The notes under the pieces are model-generated. The model worked only from the letters and a program-made list of their open reading frames with translations. It ran no database searches and had not been told where the DNA came from. Positions 1-9,550 of a DNA stretch of 64,000 bases are shown one piece after another; position 1 is the stretch's first letter, and each line of letters begins with the position of its first letter. This stretch comes from Thermoanaerobaculia bacterium (GTDB taxonomy: Bacteria > Acidobacteriota > Thermoanaerobaculia > Gp7-AA8). The stretch is taken from contig JADGNZ010000003.1 in the NCBI GenBank assembly GCA_017883205.1, forward strand, positions 62,001-126,000. The letters are read 5' to 3'. The translations under genes and the position numbers were made by a program.

Positions 1-1093
1 TGGCGTAGGCGACGATGGTGGCGCGGGCGTCGCCGCTGAGCGGCAGCATGCGGATGTTGTAGAGGTAGAGAAACATCAGCGCCAGCATCAGAAAGAGTTG
101 CGACCATTGCGCGACGTCGCGCGTCAGCGTGCGCACTTCCTTGCCGATCATGGCGCGCGTCGGTGCCGAGAACGGCGCGAGAAGGATGTCGGCCGCCCGC
201 GTCATGCCACCCGCGCCGAGCGCTGCAGGTGCCATACTCTCGCGGGCGCGCACGAACGCCGTGAAGTAGATCCGCCTTGCCACGAGAACGAAGATCGCGA
301 AGAGTGCGAGCGCGGTTACGCCGATCTTTGGCGGCAGGATCGATGCAGGCCGCCCTTCCGCCATCGCCACCATGACGTCGGCGAGGGCCGTTCCCGGATA
401 GCGGTCGAGCGATGGCAACTCGACGGAGCGGAGCACGCGCGTAACGTCGTCCGTGTTGATGCTGGCGAACAGCCGCTCAGGACGGCTCATACGGAAGGCC
501 ACGACGGCAACAGTGAGAACGATGATGGCGATCGTGGCGACGATCTGGCTGACGCGCTGCACCGGAAAGAAGCGCACCAGGACGATGATCATCAGCGCGC
601 CGAGCGTCACAGGAATCGCCAGCAAGAGCCCCAGATTCACGAGCACGATCGGGTAGAGCCGAGCCGGCGTGTTGTAGCGGAGCGCAAAGGCGACGAACAT
701 CGGCGCGATGAAGACGTAGACGATCGTTGCGCTCTGCGCGAAGGTCTTTCCCCATCGCTGCACGACGATGCGCGTCTTCGACAGCGGCGCGGCGTGGAAG
801 GTGTCGAGATCGAGATCGCTGAAGAACGCGCCGATCGCCGCCGTCATCGAGGACGAAAACAGCATGACCACGGCCGTGAGAAACACGAGCGACAGGAGAT
901 TGCGCAGCAGGCCAAGCGCAAGAAAAGGCGACTCCTGCTCAACCTTCGCCATCGTGGCAAAGAGCCGCCGGAAAAGCGCAAAGTCGCCGTACAAAAACGC
1001 TGCAAAGAGCACCGACACGATCGAGGTACGGGTGATCGTCGCCGCGTTGAACGGACGGAGTTTGGCGAGCGTGATGCGTAGCGGCCAAAGCAT
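1..1093 (-). CDS. ABC-2-type exporter permease (partial, C-terminus off window)
   Basis: The minus frame is open from an ATG at 1093 to the window edge (364 codons) without a stop. The protein is strongly hydrophobic. It has membrane segments near residues 23-38, 62-85, 122-140, 148-175, 183-200 and 258-275, and soluble loops rich in Arg and Asp. This pattern, with a long loop and paired helices, resembles the putative ABC exporter / ABC-2 permease families, which work with a separate ATPase in the inner membrane. The ATPase should lie outside the window. I name the family from topology and general sequence character, not from a diagnostic motif, so the substrate is unknown. No clear Shine-Dalgarno precedes the ATG. 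Confidence 0.6.
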   Translation of the reverse strand, partial: MLWPLRITLAKLRPFNAATITRTSIVSVLFAAFLYGDFALFRRLFATMAKVEQESPFLALGLLRNLLSLVFLTAVVMLFSSSMTAAIGAFFSDLDLDTFHAAPLSKTRIVVQRWGKTFAQSATIVYVFIAPMFVAFALRYNTPARLYPIVLVNLGLLLAIPVTLGALMIIVLVRFFPVQRVSQIVATIAIIVLTVAVVAFRMSRPERLFASINTDDVTRVLRSVELPSLDRYPGTALADVMVAMAEGRPASILPPKIGVTALALFAIFVLVARRIYFTAFVRARESMAPAALGAGGMTRAADILLAPFSAPTRAMIGKEVRTLTRDVAQWSQLFLMLALMFLYLYNIRMLPLSGDARATIVAYA

Positions 1094-1149
1094 GCGCTGG
1101 GGAGGTTACGCGGTTTGGGGGCGGCGGGGTTGCTCGGTCGAAAAAGAAT

Positions 1150-1216
1150 GCACCACAGAGACACTGAGGACACAGAGTTGAAGCCCTTCTCTGCGACCTC
1201 CGCGTCTCTGTGGTGC
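1150..1216. repeat. Inverted repeat of the CACAGAG family
   Basis: Perfect 13-bp arms GCACCACAGAGAC (1150-1162) and GTCTCTGTGGTGC (1204-1216) flank a spacer that itself carries degenerate ACTGAGGACACAGAG. A second, diverged copy lies at 6601-6637. The element sits in the 195-bp gap between two minus-strand genes. Confidence 0.75.
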
Positions 1217-1288
1217 AAAGGGTTCGGTGGCGTCACGATTCGCGGTCGCAAGCGGGGGAACTTTTTTCGGAGCGAAAGTTGTGCCCGG

Positions 1289-1726
1289 CTAATCGCCTGA
1301 CAACACTGTCTCCTCAGGCACGTCCGTAAGGCTCTCGAACTCGATGCGGTAGCCGTCCGGATCGGAGAGAGACGTACACCACATTCCGTTTCCGACGAAG
1401 GGACGCGACGCCTGAAGGCCGCGCGAGATGACGTCGCGGTAGATTGCCAGAGCATCGCGACACTGGAAGCAGATCGAGACGCCGACGCCCACCTTCGTCT
1501 CAGGCACCCAGGAATCGTGCCCTTCCTTGCGAAACTCTTGAAGCATCAGCGCAGCGCCGCCAAGCTCGAGCCAGCACCACCGCAGCTTCCCCTCGTCAAT
1601 CCACTTCTTCGTCATCACGAAGCCGACGCCGTCGACGTAGAACCGCAGAGACGCCTCCATGTCCGATACGCGGAAGAAGGGAACAACTTGGGTGACGTTG
1701 GGCTCGGATGGCTTGGTCGAGCTCAT
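1289..1726 (-). CDS. VOC / glyoxalase-fold protein
   Basis: A 145-residue single-domain protein of the vicinal oxygen chelate superfamily. The N-terminus reads PFFRVSDMEASLRFYVDGVG, the usual beta-alpha opening of the fold. The C-terminus has SDPDGYRIEFESL, where the Glu is the typical metal ligand. Related proteins include glyoxalase I, bleomycin-resistance and dioxygenase-like proteins, and the sequence alone does not separate these, so no reaction is assigned. It lies 45 bp downstream of metH on the same strand and could be co-transcribed with it, but nothing links it to methionine metabolism. Confidence 0.85.
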   Translation of the reverse strand: MSSTKPSEPNVTQVVPFFRVSDMEASLRFYVDGVGFVMTKKWIDEGKLRWCWLELGGAALMLQEFRKEGHDSWVPETKVGVGVSICFQCRDALAIYRDVISRGLQASRPFVGNGMWCTSLSDPDGYRIEFESLTDVPEETVLSGD

Positions 1727-1771
1727 CTCAATTCTCCCGCGAACTTCTGTCAGAGCCTTACCCCGTCGTCG

Positions 1772-4700
1772 TCACCCGACCGTCTCCGGCTCGTACGCCA
1801 GCGACGGTGCGAGCCAGCGTTCGACCAGCGGCAGCGGCATGTCTTTGCGAGCGTGGTAGTCGGCGACCTGATCGCGGCCTATGCGGCCGACTGAGAAGTA
1901 CTTCGAGTCCGGGTGCGCGAAGTAGAGACCGCTCACGGAGGCAGCCGGCGTCATGGCGAAGTTCTCGGTCAGCTCGATGCCGGCGCGTCCGGCGTCGAGC
2001 AGCGCGAAGAGCGTCGCTTTCTCCGTATGGTCGGGCGAGGCCGGATATCCCGGTGCGGGACGGATGCCGCGGTACTTTTCGGCGATGAGATCCTCGCTTG
2101 AGAGATCTTCATTCGGCGCGTACCACTCCGCTCTCGTCTCTTTGTGCAGCATCTCGGCGAGCGCCTCGGCAAGGCGATCTGCCAAGGCCTTGGTCATGAT
2201 GGCGTTGTAGTCGTCGTGGTCTTTTTCGAAACGTTCCACGACCTCGTGCACTCCAATTCCGGCCGTGACCGCGAAGCCGCCGATGTAATCGATGATGCTG
2301 CTCTCTTTAGGGGCGATGAAATCGGCCAGCGCGTAATTGCGTCCGGTGTTCGTCTCCTGTTGCTGCCGAAGCGTGTGGAAGCGCGCGATGACATCGCTGC
2401 GCGACTCGTCGCCGTACACCTCGATATCGTCGCCCACCGAATTGGCGGGCCAGAAGCCGTAAGCGGCGCGGGCATGAATTAGACGGTTGTCGATGATCTC
2501 GCGGAGCAGCTTGCGGCCGTCGTCATAGAGCTCTTTCGCCCGAGGCTCGTCGAGGATCTGCGGAAAACGCCCGCGAAGTTCCCAGGCGGCGAAGAACGGA
2601 TTCCAGTCGATGAACGGCTCGATGCGCTCGAGCGGGACGTCGTCGAGAACGCGCACGCCGAGGAATGGCGGGCGATCGGGCGAGAACGAAAGCGCCGGCT
2701 TGCGGCGGCGCGCCGCTTCGATCGACAGGATCTTGACCTCGCTCTGTCGTTTGGCCTGCGCTTCGCGGAGGTGCTCGTATTCGGTGTGACGCTCGCGCAC
2801 GAACTCGTCGCGGCGATCGGAAAGAAGCGTGCTGACCACGCCGACGGCGCGTGAGGCATCGAGCACATGGACCGTCGCGTGCGAATAGCGGGGAGCGATT
2901 TTGACGGCCGTGTGCAGCTTCGATGTCGTCGCGCCGCCGATCAGCATCGGCAGCGTGAAGTTGCGCCGCTCCATCTCACGCGCCACGTGCACCATCTCGT
3001 CGAGCGATGGCGTGATGAGGCCGGAGAGGCCGATGATGTCGACGTTCTGCGCGATGGCGGTGTCGAGGATTTTGTCCGCGGAAACCATCACGCCGAGGTC
3101 GATGACCTCGTAGTTGTTGCATCCGAGTACGACGCCGACGATGTTTTTGCCAATGTCGTGAACATCGCCCTTCACTGTCGCTATCAGCACCTTGCCGCGC
3201 TGCGAGAGGTCGCCCGCTTTCGCCTTCTCCGCTTCCATGAACGGGAGCAGATAGGCCACCGCCTTCTTCATCACGCGCGCGCTTTTCACGACTTGGGGAA
3301 GAAACATCTTGCCCGCGCCGAAGAGGTTTCCGACGATATTCATACCGTCCATCAGCGGCCCTTCGATGATCGAGAGAGCGCTCGGATAGGTTTGCCGCGC
3401 CTCTTCGAGGTCTTCGTCGAGATGCTCGATGATTCCTTTGACGAGCGAGTGCGAGAGCCTTTCTTCGACGCTGCCGCTGCGCCAGGCCTCTTCCTCTCTT
3501 GCCGTTGCCGGCCCCTGTTTCACGTTGTCCGCATATGCAAGCAGGCGTTCGGTCGCATCAGGACGACGGTTGAGGAGCACGTCTTCGACCAGCGCAAGCA
3601 GCTCGGGAGGAATCTCTTCGTAAATTGCGAGCTGCCCGGCGTTGACGATTCCCATCGTCAGGCCCGCTTTGATGGCGTGATAAAGAAACGCCGCGTGCAT
3701 CGCCTCGCGCACGGCCTTGTTGCCGCGGAACGAGAACGAGACGTTGCTGATGCCGCCCGAAAAACTGACGAGGGGGAAACGCTCGTGCAGTTGCCGGACC
3801 GCTTCGATGAAGCCGACACCGTAGTTGTTGTGCTCTTCGATTCCGGTGGCCACCGTGAGGACGTTGGGATCGAAGATGATGTCGGTGGGATCGAAGCCGG
3901 CATCATCGACGAGGATCTGGTAGGCGCGTGAGCAGATGGCGACTTTGCGCTCGATCGAGCCGGCCTGCCCCTGCTCGTCGAAAGCCATCACGATTGCGGC
4001 GGCGCCGAAACGGCGGATGATGCGCGCCTGCTCGCGGAACTTGTCTTCGCCCTCTTTTAACGAGATCGAGTTGACGACCGACTTGCCCTGTGTGCATTTG
4101 AGGCCGGCCTCGAGCACCGTCCACTTCGACGAGTCGATCATGATCGGGACGCGGGCGATATCGGGCTCCGAGGCGACGAGGTGAAGAAACTCGGTCATCA
4201 CCTTCTCGGAGTCGAGCAGGCCTTCGTCCATGTTGACGTCGAGGATGTTGGCGCCGCCGTCGATCTGTTGTTTCGCGATCGCCAGCGCCGGCTCCAGATC
4301 GCCCGCCTTCACGATCTGTGCGAACTTCGGCGAGCCGGTGACGTTCGTGCGCTCGCCAACCATGATGAACTGCGACCCCTCGCCGCCGTCGTTGCGTACC
4401 GTGAGCGCTTCGAGCCCGCTGAGCCGCAGATGCTTCTCGACCTGCGGCGGCACGCGCGGTGGAAACATCTTTACCGCATCGACAATGGCGCGTATGAAGT
4501 CGGGCGTCGTTCCGCAGCAGCCGCCGACGATGTTGATCCAGTTGTTGCCTGCGTATTCGTGCAGCAGCGCCGCCATCTCCTCGGGCGTCTGATCGTACTC
4601 ACCGAGCGCATTCGGCAGGCCGGCGTTCGGATAACAACTGATGTAGACCGGCGCGATGCCGGCCAGCTCTTCGATGTGTGGCCGCATCTCGGCGGCCCCG

Positions 4701-5446
4701 AGCGCGCAGTTGATGCCGGCGGCGAGAAGGTTGGCGTGCGAGATCGAGTTCCAGCACGCTTCCACGGTCTGGCCTGACAGCGTGCGGCCCGACGCGTCGG
4801 TGATCGTGATCGAGGCGATGATCGGAAGGCGGACGCCGGTGTCGGCGAAGTACTTCTCGATCGCGAAAAGCGCTGCCTTGATGTTGAGCGTATCGAAGGT
4901 CGTCTCCGGCATCAGGATGTCGGCGCCGCCGTCCACCAGACCGCGTGTCTGTTCGTAGTAGGCATCGACCAGCTCATCGAACGTGACTCCACGAAATGCA
5001 GGATTGTTCACATCGGGCGAGAGCGAGGCCGTGCGGTTCGTTGGGCCGAGGGAGCCGGCGACGAAGCGGGGGTGCTCGGGAGTTGCGTACGCGTCGCACG
5101 CCTTTCGCGCGAGCCCGGCCGCGGCCTTGTTGATGTCGTAGGAGTACTCGACGAGGTCGTAATCTGCGAGCGAGATCGCCTGCGCGTTGAACGTGTTGGT
5201 CTCGATGATGTCGGCGCCGGCCTCGAGGTATTGCCTGTGGATCGATTCGACGACGTCGGGGCGCGTCAGACAGAGGATGTCGTTGGCTCCTCGGAGGTCG
5301 CGCGGATGCGCAGCAAACTGCACACCGCGGAAGGCCGCTTCGTCGAGCCGGTAACGCTGGATCATCGTCCCCATCGCGCCATCCAACACGAGGATGCGGC
5401 GATCGAGCAGCTCACGAAGTTCAGCAGTACGGTCCGGTTGCGCCAT
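1772..5446 (-). CDS. metH: Cobalamin-dependent methionine synthase
   Basis: MetH transfers a methyl group from 5-methyltetrahydrofolate through cob(I)alamin to homocysteine. At 1224 residues it is almost the length of the E. coli enzyme. Domains in order are: homocysteine-binding barrel (start [11 protein letters not shown]; zinc motif GGCCGTTP near 308-315), pterin-binding barrel ([10 protein letters not shown] near 358), cobalamin module with the axial-His motif DVHDIGKN near 750, and a C-terminal SAM-dependent reactivation domain. I chose ATG 5446 because GGGAG lies 5 nt upstream. A longer frame from a TTG at 5464 would start inside the leader terminator. The leader carries a SAM-II-like aptamer and terminator, so SAM feedback is expected. 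Confidence 0.97.
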   Translation of the reverse strand: MAQPDRTAELRELLDRRILVLDGAMGTMIQRYRLDEAAFRGVQFAAHPRDLRGANDILCLTRPDVVESIHRQYLEAGADIIETNTFNAQAISLADYDLVEYSYDINKAAAGLARKACDAYATPEHPRFVAGSLGPTNRTASLSPDVNNPAFRGVTFDELVDAYYEQTRGLVDGGADILMPETTFDTLNIKAALFAIEKYFADTGVRLPIIASITITDASGRTLSGQTVEACWNSISHANLLAAGINCALGAAEMRPHIEELAGIAPVYISCYPNAGLPNALGEYDQTPEEMAALLHEYAGNNWINIVGGCCGTTPDFIRAIVDAVKMFPPRVPPQVEKHLRLSGLEALTVRNDGGEGSQFIMVGERTNVTGSPKFAQIVKAGDLEPALAIAKQQIDGGANILDVNMDEGLLDSEKVMTEFLHLVASEPDIARVPIMIDSSKWTVLEAGLKCTQGKSVVNSISLKEGEDKFREQARIIRRFGAAAIVMAFDEQGQAGSIERKVAICSRAYQILVDDAGFDPTDIIFDPNVLTVATGIEEHNNYGVGFIEAVRQLHERFPLVSFSGGISNVSFSFRGNKAVREAMHAAFLYHAIKAGLTMGIVNAGQLAIYEEIPPELLALVEDVLLNRRPDATERLLAYADNVKQGPATAREEEAWRSGSVEERLSHSLVKGIIEHLDEDLEEARQTYPSALSIIEGPLMDGMNIVGNLFGAGKMFLPQVVKSARVMKKAVAYLLPFMEAEKAKAGDLSQRGKVLIATVKGDVHDIGKNIVGVVLGCNNYEVIDLGVMVSADKILDTAIAQNVDIIGLSGLITPSLDEMVHVAREMERRNFTLPMLIGGATTSKLHTAVKIAPRYSHATVHVLDASRAVGVVSTLLSDRRDEFVRERHTEYEHLREAQAKRQSEVKILSIEAARRRKPALSFSPDRPPFLGVRVLDDVPLERIEPFIDWNPFFAAWELRGRFPQILDEPRAKELYDDGRKLLREIIDNRLIHARAAYGFWPANSVGDDIEVYGDESRSDVIARFHTLRQQQETNTGRNYALADFIAPKESSIIDYIGGFAVTAGIGVHEVVERFEKDHDDYNAIMTKALADRLAEALAEMLHKETRAEWYAPNEDLSSEDLIAEKYRGIRPAPGYPASPDHTEKATLFALLDAGRAGIELTENFAMTPAASVSGLYFAHPDSKYFSVGRIGRDQVADYHARKDMPLPLVERWLAPSLAYEPETVG

Positions 5447-5457
5447 CGATTCTCCCG

Positions 5458-5490
5458 AAAACAAAAAGCCCCGCGGAAATTGCGGGGCTG
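5458..5490 (-). terminator. Rho-independent terminator in the metH leader
   Basis: On the minus strand GCCCCGC (5488-5482), loop AATTTCC, GCGGGGC (5474-5468) is followed by TTTTTGTTTT. It lies between the SAM-II-like aptamer and the metH ribosome-binding site, so it can only act as a leader attenuator for metH. Confidence 0.9.
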
Positions 5491-5518
5491 AAAATCGGCG
5501 TCGGAACGCGGACCACTG

Positions 5519-5574
5519 CCGGCTCTTTAGCTTTTTTTAACCTGGTTGCAAGCAGCCCCGCAAATCAGTCCAGG
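5519..5574 (-). promoter_or_regulatory. SAM-II-like riboswitch aptamer upstream of metH
   Basis: Read on the minus strand, the leader has P1 arms CCTGG (5574-5570) and CCAGG (5545-5541). Between them is ACTGATTT, then a loop segment and CTTGCAA, and after the second arm comes TTAAAAAAAGCTAAAGAGCC. CTGATTT, TTGCAA and GCTAAA are the conserved blocks of the SAM-II H-type pseudoknot, in the right order. AGCC at the 3' end can pair with GGCT in the loop to form P2. SAM-II aptamers are known upstream of methionine and SAM genes, which fits metH. The loop segment GCGGGGCTG (5561-5553) is exactly complementary to the terminator 5' side CAGCCCCGC (5490-5482), giving an antiterminator that excludes both P2 and the terminator. 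Confidence 0.87.
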
Positions 5575-5637
5575 AAGTCGGAGGGTACGGCAGGCGGCGG
5601 AAGGTTGTCAAACGGCGCTGCCGCCTCTCGCCACGAG

Positions 5638-6450
5638 CTACGAAACCAAGCTCTCATTTCCCTGCTGGTGCTCCCGAATCGCGAGCGTTCCATCGATCAG
5701 ATGAAAATCGCCACGCTGCCGGATGAACGGCAGGAGGAGCATTTTCCCGACCGTCACGTCCGACGGATCAGAGTAGGCGGGGACGCCGATCGTGATCTCC
5801 GGCTGCGGAACGTTGAGCAGAATCGTCCGATGCAGATAGTCCCACCACGAGAGCAGACTCGACCAGTTGCTGTTCGTCTCGTTCAGCCGGTCGGAGTGAT
5901 GGATGCCGTGCATGCGCGGTGTAACGATCAGCCGCACGAGCACCCGCTCGACGCGGAGCGGCACACGCACGTTTCCATGGTGGAAGAGGATTGAGCCGAA
6001 AAGGATCGTCTGCCATAGCCACAACGTGTGCGGATCAACCCCGATGAGCACCATCTGCGCAGCGCGCACCGGAATCGAGAGCGCCAGCTCCCCGAAGTGA
6101 AAGCGCAGCGCGGTGGAAATATCGAGATCGCGATCGATATGGTGCACGAGATGGAACCGCCAGAAGAACGGGATGCGATGACTCGCCCAGTGCCACCACC
6201 AGAGGGTGTAGTCGAGCAGAATGATCGCCACGATCGTCTCGATCCAGCGCGGCCACTCCACTGCCTGCAGGAGACCGATTCGCTCCCGCACGATCCACGA
6301 CGCCACCGGCCGGAGAAGCGGCGCTTGAAGGAGCGTCATCATCGCAAGGGATACGCCGCCCACCGATAGATTGCGCGCCACTCGGCGCGGTTTCGGTTCG
6401 ACGGTTCGGCGTAACGGTGCGACGCGCTCCGCGAAGAGCATGAGGGCCAA
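5638..6450 (-). CDS. Sterol desaturase / fatty acid hydroxylase family membrane protein
   Basis: A 270-residue integral membrane protein with the histidine-box pattern of the di-iron hydroxylase superfamily: HWASHR, HLVHHID, HHGN and HGIHHSD, interspersed with hydrophobic helices. Family members hydroxylate or desaturate sterols, fatty acids, carotenoids or alkylglycerols, and the substrate here is unknown. The start is uncertain. The first ordinary start codon is the TTG at 6450, but the frame stays open a little upstream and encodes a hydrophobic stretch (PFIITATVILLTLALM). The true start may therefore be a rarer codon just upstream, inside a frame that opens after a TGA. Confidence 0.85.
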   Translation of the reverse strand: MALMLFAERVAPLRRTVEPKPRRVARNLSVGGVSLAMMTLLQAPLLRPVASWIVRERIGLLQAVEWPRWIETIVAIILLDYTLWWWHWASHRIPFFWRFHLVHHIDRDLDISTALRFHFGELALSIPVRAAQMVLIGVDPHTLWLWQTILFGSILFHHGNVRVPLRVERVLVRLIVTPRMHGIHHSDRLNETNSNWSSLLSWWDYLHRTILLNVPQPEITIGVPAYSDPSDVTVGKMLLLPFIRQRGDFHLIDGTLAIREHQQGNESLVS

Positions 6451-6600
6451 CGTCAGCAGGATGACGGTCGCTGTGATGATGAAAGGTGATGTGGCCGTGG
6501 GGGAGCGGACCTGCTCCAGAAGACTGATTCAGGCGGTACACATGCGAGCAGCTTATCCGCTCCGAAGATTCTCGGCGAAACGTTGAAGATGGCAAAGACA

Positions 6601-6637
6601 ATCACAGAGACGCAGAGGACACTGAGGTCTCTGTGAT
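6601..6637. repeat. Second copy of the CACAGAG inverted repeat
   Basis: ATCACAGAGAC (6601-6611) and GTCTCTGTGAT (6627-6637) are perfect 11-bp inverted arms. The spacer GCAGAGGACACTGAG resembles that of the copy at 1150-1216. It lies in the divergent region between the hydroxylase and the AhbA/B-like gene. Confidence 0.7.
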
Positions 6638-6695
6638 CTTTGTGCCTCGGTGGTGACCGGTTTTCAAATTTGGCTCATGCTATCTTCGAAGCGTT

Positions 6696-7829
6696 ATGTC
6701 CACCGTTACCGAGCTTCCGATTGCCCACACCGATCCGATCAACGCCCGGATCCTCGCCATCTCCGAAGACCGCATCCAGGGGTTCGTTCGCGATCCCATT
6801 GGAGTGATCGCCGAACAGTCAGGCGTCGACGCGGAGACCGTGATCGACCGCGTCCGGGCCATGCTGCGCGCCGGCACGATCCGCCGCGTGCGCCAGACGC
6901 TCATGGCCACGAACCTGGCCGAAGGTGCGCTGGTGGCCTGGCAGTACCCGGAGAAAAAGCTGGATGCGGCGTTCGACTACATGGTCAAGGACGATCCCTT
7001 CTCCGGCCACGTGGTGATCCGCTCGACGGACGCGGCCACCCCCGGATCGAATTACCGGCTCTGGACTACGGTGAAAGTGCCACAGGGATATTCGATCGAA
7101 AAGCATTGCGCGATGATCGGACGCCTCACCGGTGCCGAACACTTCCGGGTGATGCCCGCTAACCGTATCTTCGCCCTCGGCGTCGGTCACGTCCGGCGCA
7201 AGGGGATGGAGCCAGGAAGCAAAGCGGATGTTCCGGCTGAAGCAAAGGACACGACGAAGGTCATGCTCAGCGAGCTCGATTGGCGCGTGATGACCGCGCT
7301 GAAGCGTGAGGTCGAGCCGGACGAATTCGTCCGCGATCTTTGGCGTGCGCGTGCCGCCGAGGCGGGAGTGCCGCTGGAAACGTTTTACGAGGTGGCGGAG
7401 TCGCTGAACGCACGCAAAGTCGTCGGCCGCTTCTCCACCTTTCTCGAACACGTCAAGCCGCTGCAGACAGGAGAACGCGTCACGCGGTTCAATGCGCTCT
7501 TTCACTGGGCTGTGCCGCATGGACGCGAGATCGAAGCGGGCCGCGAAGTGGGACGCTTTCACATCCTCACGCACTGCTACTGGCGCGAGGGCGGCGCCGA
7601 GTTCCGCGACGTGAACATCATGGCGGTGGCGCACGGAACGGAGAAGGAAGCAGTTCTCGCGCACAAAGCCGCCATCGACGAGCACCTCGCAACGATCGGC
7701 ATTCCGGTGAGCTACACGAACGTCTTCTGGGGCGGACGCAGCGAGATCAAGCCGTCGGAGATCTCGCCGTTCGCGTACGTCGAGTTCTGCCGTTCGCTCG
7801 GCGTCGATCCGGAGACGATGCGGGAGTGA
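6696..7829 (+). CDS. Tandem Lrp/AsnC-type protein, siroheme-decarboxylase (AhbA/AhbB)-like
   Basis: A 377-residue protein that appears to be two Lrp/AsnC-like units. Residues ~15-165 begin with a winged-helix segment (RIQGFVRDPIGVIAEQSGVD) and an RAM-like half with VRQTLMATN. Residues ~185-375 repeat this (ELDWRVMTALKREVEPDEF) and contain FNALFHWAVP and ILTHCYWREGG. The latter resemble the M.VW.VP and VSHCY.R blocks of AhbA/AhbB and NirDLGH, which decarboxylate siroheme on the route to heme or heme d1. No other heme gene is nearby, so the assignment rests on sequence character only; a tandem regulator is the alternative. It overlaps the next gene as GTGA. Confidence 0.6.
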   Translation: MSTVTELPIAHTDPINARILAISEDRIQGFVRDPIGVIAEQSGVDAETVIDRVRAMLRAGTIRRVRQTLMATNLAEGALVAWQYPEKKLDAAFDYMVKDDPFSGHVVIRSTDAATPGSNYRLWTTVKVPQGYSIEKHCAMIGRLTGAEHFRVMPANRIFALGVGHVRRKGMEPGSKADVPAEAKDTTKVMLSELDWRVMTALKREVEPDEFVRDLWRARAAEAGVPLETFYEVAESLNARKVVGRFSTFLEHVKPLQTGERVTRFNALFHWAVPHGREIEAGREVGRFHILTHCYWREGGAEFRDVNIMAVAHGTEKEAVLAHKAAIDEHLATIGIPVSYTNVFWGGRSEIKPSEISPFAYVEFCRSLGVDPETMRE

Positions 7830-9550
7830 ATTTCGCGGGAGTCGGGAGTCGGGAGTCGGGGGTCGGATCCGCGGGGGTCGCAGGTCGGGAGTCGGGGGTC
7901 GGAGATGAACCGGCCTCTATTTCTCCGGCACCCGACACCCGACACCCGACACCCGTAGCTCCGACTCCCGACTCCCGAAACGCGACACTCTCACTCGCCC
8001 TCATCGCCACGGTCATCGCCGTCGCCGCAATCGCGTTCGCGCAGTCCTACGCACGCTGGCTCGATCCGATCATCGACACGGGACGCGATCTTTACATCCC
8101 GGAGCAGTTGGCAAACGGCGCGAAGCTCTATCGCGACATCCGCTATCAGTACCCGCCGCTTGCGCCGTATCTGCTGGCGCTGATCACGGGCGGCATCGGT
8201 CACTCGCTGCTGTCGTACATGGCCATCGGAGTCGCGCAATCGTTCGTGATCGCGGTCTCGCTCTGGATGGCATTGCGGCGTGCGGCCGGAGTGGTTCCGG
8301 CGTTCGCGGCAACGTTGTCGTTCGCGGCGCTGAGCTTCTGTGGCGCGTCGACGTGGGGGGCGAACTTTCTCTTTCCGTACAGCTACGGCGCGACGATCGG
8401 GATGACGCTGTTGTGCGTCGCGCTGGCGGCGCTCATCTACAGACGCAACGCCTTCGCCATCACGGCGCTCGTGCTCGCCTCCTGGTGCAAGGTCGAATAT
8501 GCGATTGCGGCGCTGCTCATCGTGGCGATCCTGACGGTTGCTCGACGGCTCAGGCCCGCCCACGCCGCATCGTTTGCCGGGGCGATGGTCGTGGCCTTCG
8601 CCGCGGCGTCCTTTTATTTTCGCGGCAGCGGCTGGCTCACGGAAGACGTCTTCGCCAGTTGGCAACACGGCGCAAGAGCGCAGCGCTTTTTCGAAATCGT
8701 CTCCGGCGCCGCGATGTGGCGCGACCAATTGACGCAGCTTGCGCTCGGACTGGCGGGCATCGTGGCAATCGCGCTGCTGATGCGGACGGGACGATGGGCG
8801 GCGGCGATCCCGATCATCATCATCGGCATCCTCATCGGGAACCACTCCTTCTTCCGCGCCTGGGCTCTCATTCAATGGCTCGCCCTCGGGTGGGCACTCA
8901 TGCGCGACCGCGAGAGTCCGCTGGTCATCTTCGCGGCGTTTTCGGTCGCCTCCACGCTGCGCATTCCACTCAACGTCTCGCCTTCGTGGTACGGCTTCGT
9001 GCTGACGATTCCCGTGTTCGCACTCGCTGCGTACACATTGTTCTGCTACATCCCGCGGCGCAACGCGATGGTGTATCTCTGGATCGTGCCGTTCGCCGCA
9101 AACGCAGTTGGCGACCTCTGGCAGCAGCACGAGCAGTATGCGCTGAAGTCGTTCCCGATCGTCTCGTCGCGAGGGACGTTCTTCGATTGGAACGCCGACC
9201 GCGCGCGCACGCTCAACGCGCTAATCGCAACAGTGCATGACGGCACGCTCGCCGTCATGCCCGAGGGAGTCACGATCAACTACCTGACGCGAACGCGAAC
9301 GCCGCTGACCTTCCACACGTTCACGCCCGTCGAAACTGCCGATACCGCCGCCGAAACCGCGATCCTTCGGGAGCTTGCCTCACACCCGCCCGACCGCGTC
9401 GCGATTGTGACGCGCGACGTGCGCGAGTACGGCTCGCGCGGCTTTGGCATCGACTACGGTTTGCGCATCACCGCGTTCCTGCAAACGCACTATCGCGTCG
9501 AGCAGGCGTGGCACGGGGAGCATTTCGACGCGCTGCTGTTACACCGCTGA
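7826..9550 (+). CDS. Polytopic membrane glycosyltransferase-like protein (GT39/ArnT type)
   Basis: A 574-residue protein with about ten membrane helices. The first loop carries DTGRDLYIPEQLANGAKLYR and the RYQYPPLAPYL segment typical of lipid-linked-sugar glycosyltransferases of the GT-C fold (ArnT, PMT, GT39-like). It probably transfers a sugar to a lipid or protein on the periplasmic side; donor and acceptor are unknown. The only in-frame early start I find is GTG 7826, overlapping the previous stop as GTGA. The first ~45 codons are then made of heptamer repeats (7838-7977), so the true N-terminus may lie closer to the first helix (~LSLALIATV). The 3' end overlaps prfC tail to tail by 12 bp. 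Confidence 0.65.
   Translation: MNFAGVGSRESGVGSAGVAGRESGVGDEPASISPAPDTRHPTPVAPTPDSRNATLSLALIATVIAVAAIAFAQSYARWLDPIIDTGRDLYIPEQLANGAKLYRDIRYQYPPLAPYLLALITGGIGHSLLSYMAIGVAQSFVIAVSLWMALRRAAGVVPAFAATLSFAALSFCGASTWGANFLFPYSYGATIGMTLLCVALAALIYRRNAFAITALVLASWCKVEYAIAALLIVAILTVARRLRPAHAASFAGAMVVAFAAASFYFRGSGWLTEDVFASWQHGARAQRFFEIVSGAAMWRDQLTQLALGLAGIVAIALLMRTGRWAAAIPIIIIGILIGNHSFFRAWALIQWLALGWALMRDRESPLVIFAAFSVASTLRIPLNVSPSWYGFVLTIPVFALAAYTLFCYIPRRNAMVYLWIVPFAANAVGDLWQQHEQYALKSFPIVSSRGTFFDWNADRARTLNALIATVHDGTLAVMPEGVTINYLTRTRTPLTFHTFTPVETADTAAETAILRELASHPPDRVAIVTRDVREYGSRGFGIDYGLRITAFLQTHYRVEQAWHGEHFDALLLHR
7838..7977. repeat. Heptamer repeats in inverted arrangement
   Basis: GGGAGTC occurs three times in tandem from 7838 with further GGGGGTC/GGGAGTC variants to about 7900. 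CACCCGA then occurs three times from 7929, and GACTCCCGACTCCCG lies at 7963-7977. The left and right halves are complementary and could fold into a long hairpin. The array lies in the apparent 5' coding region of the glycosyltransferase gene. Confidence 0.8.
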
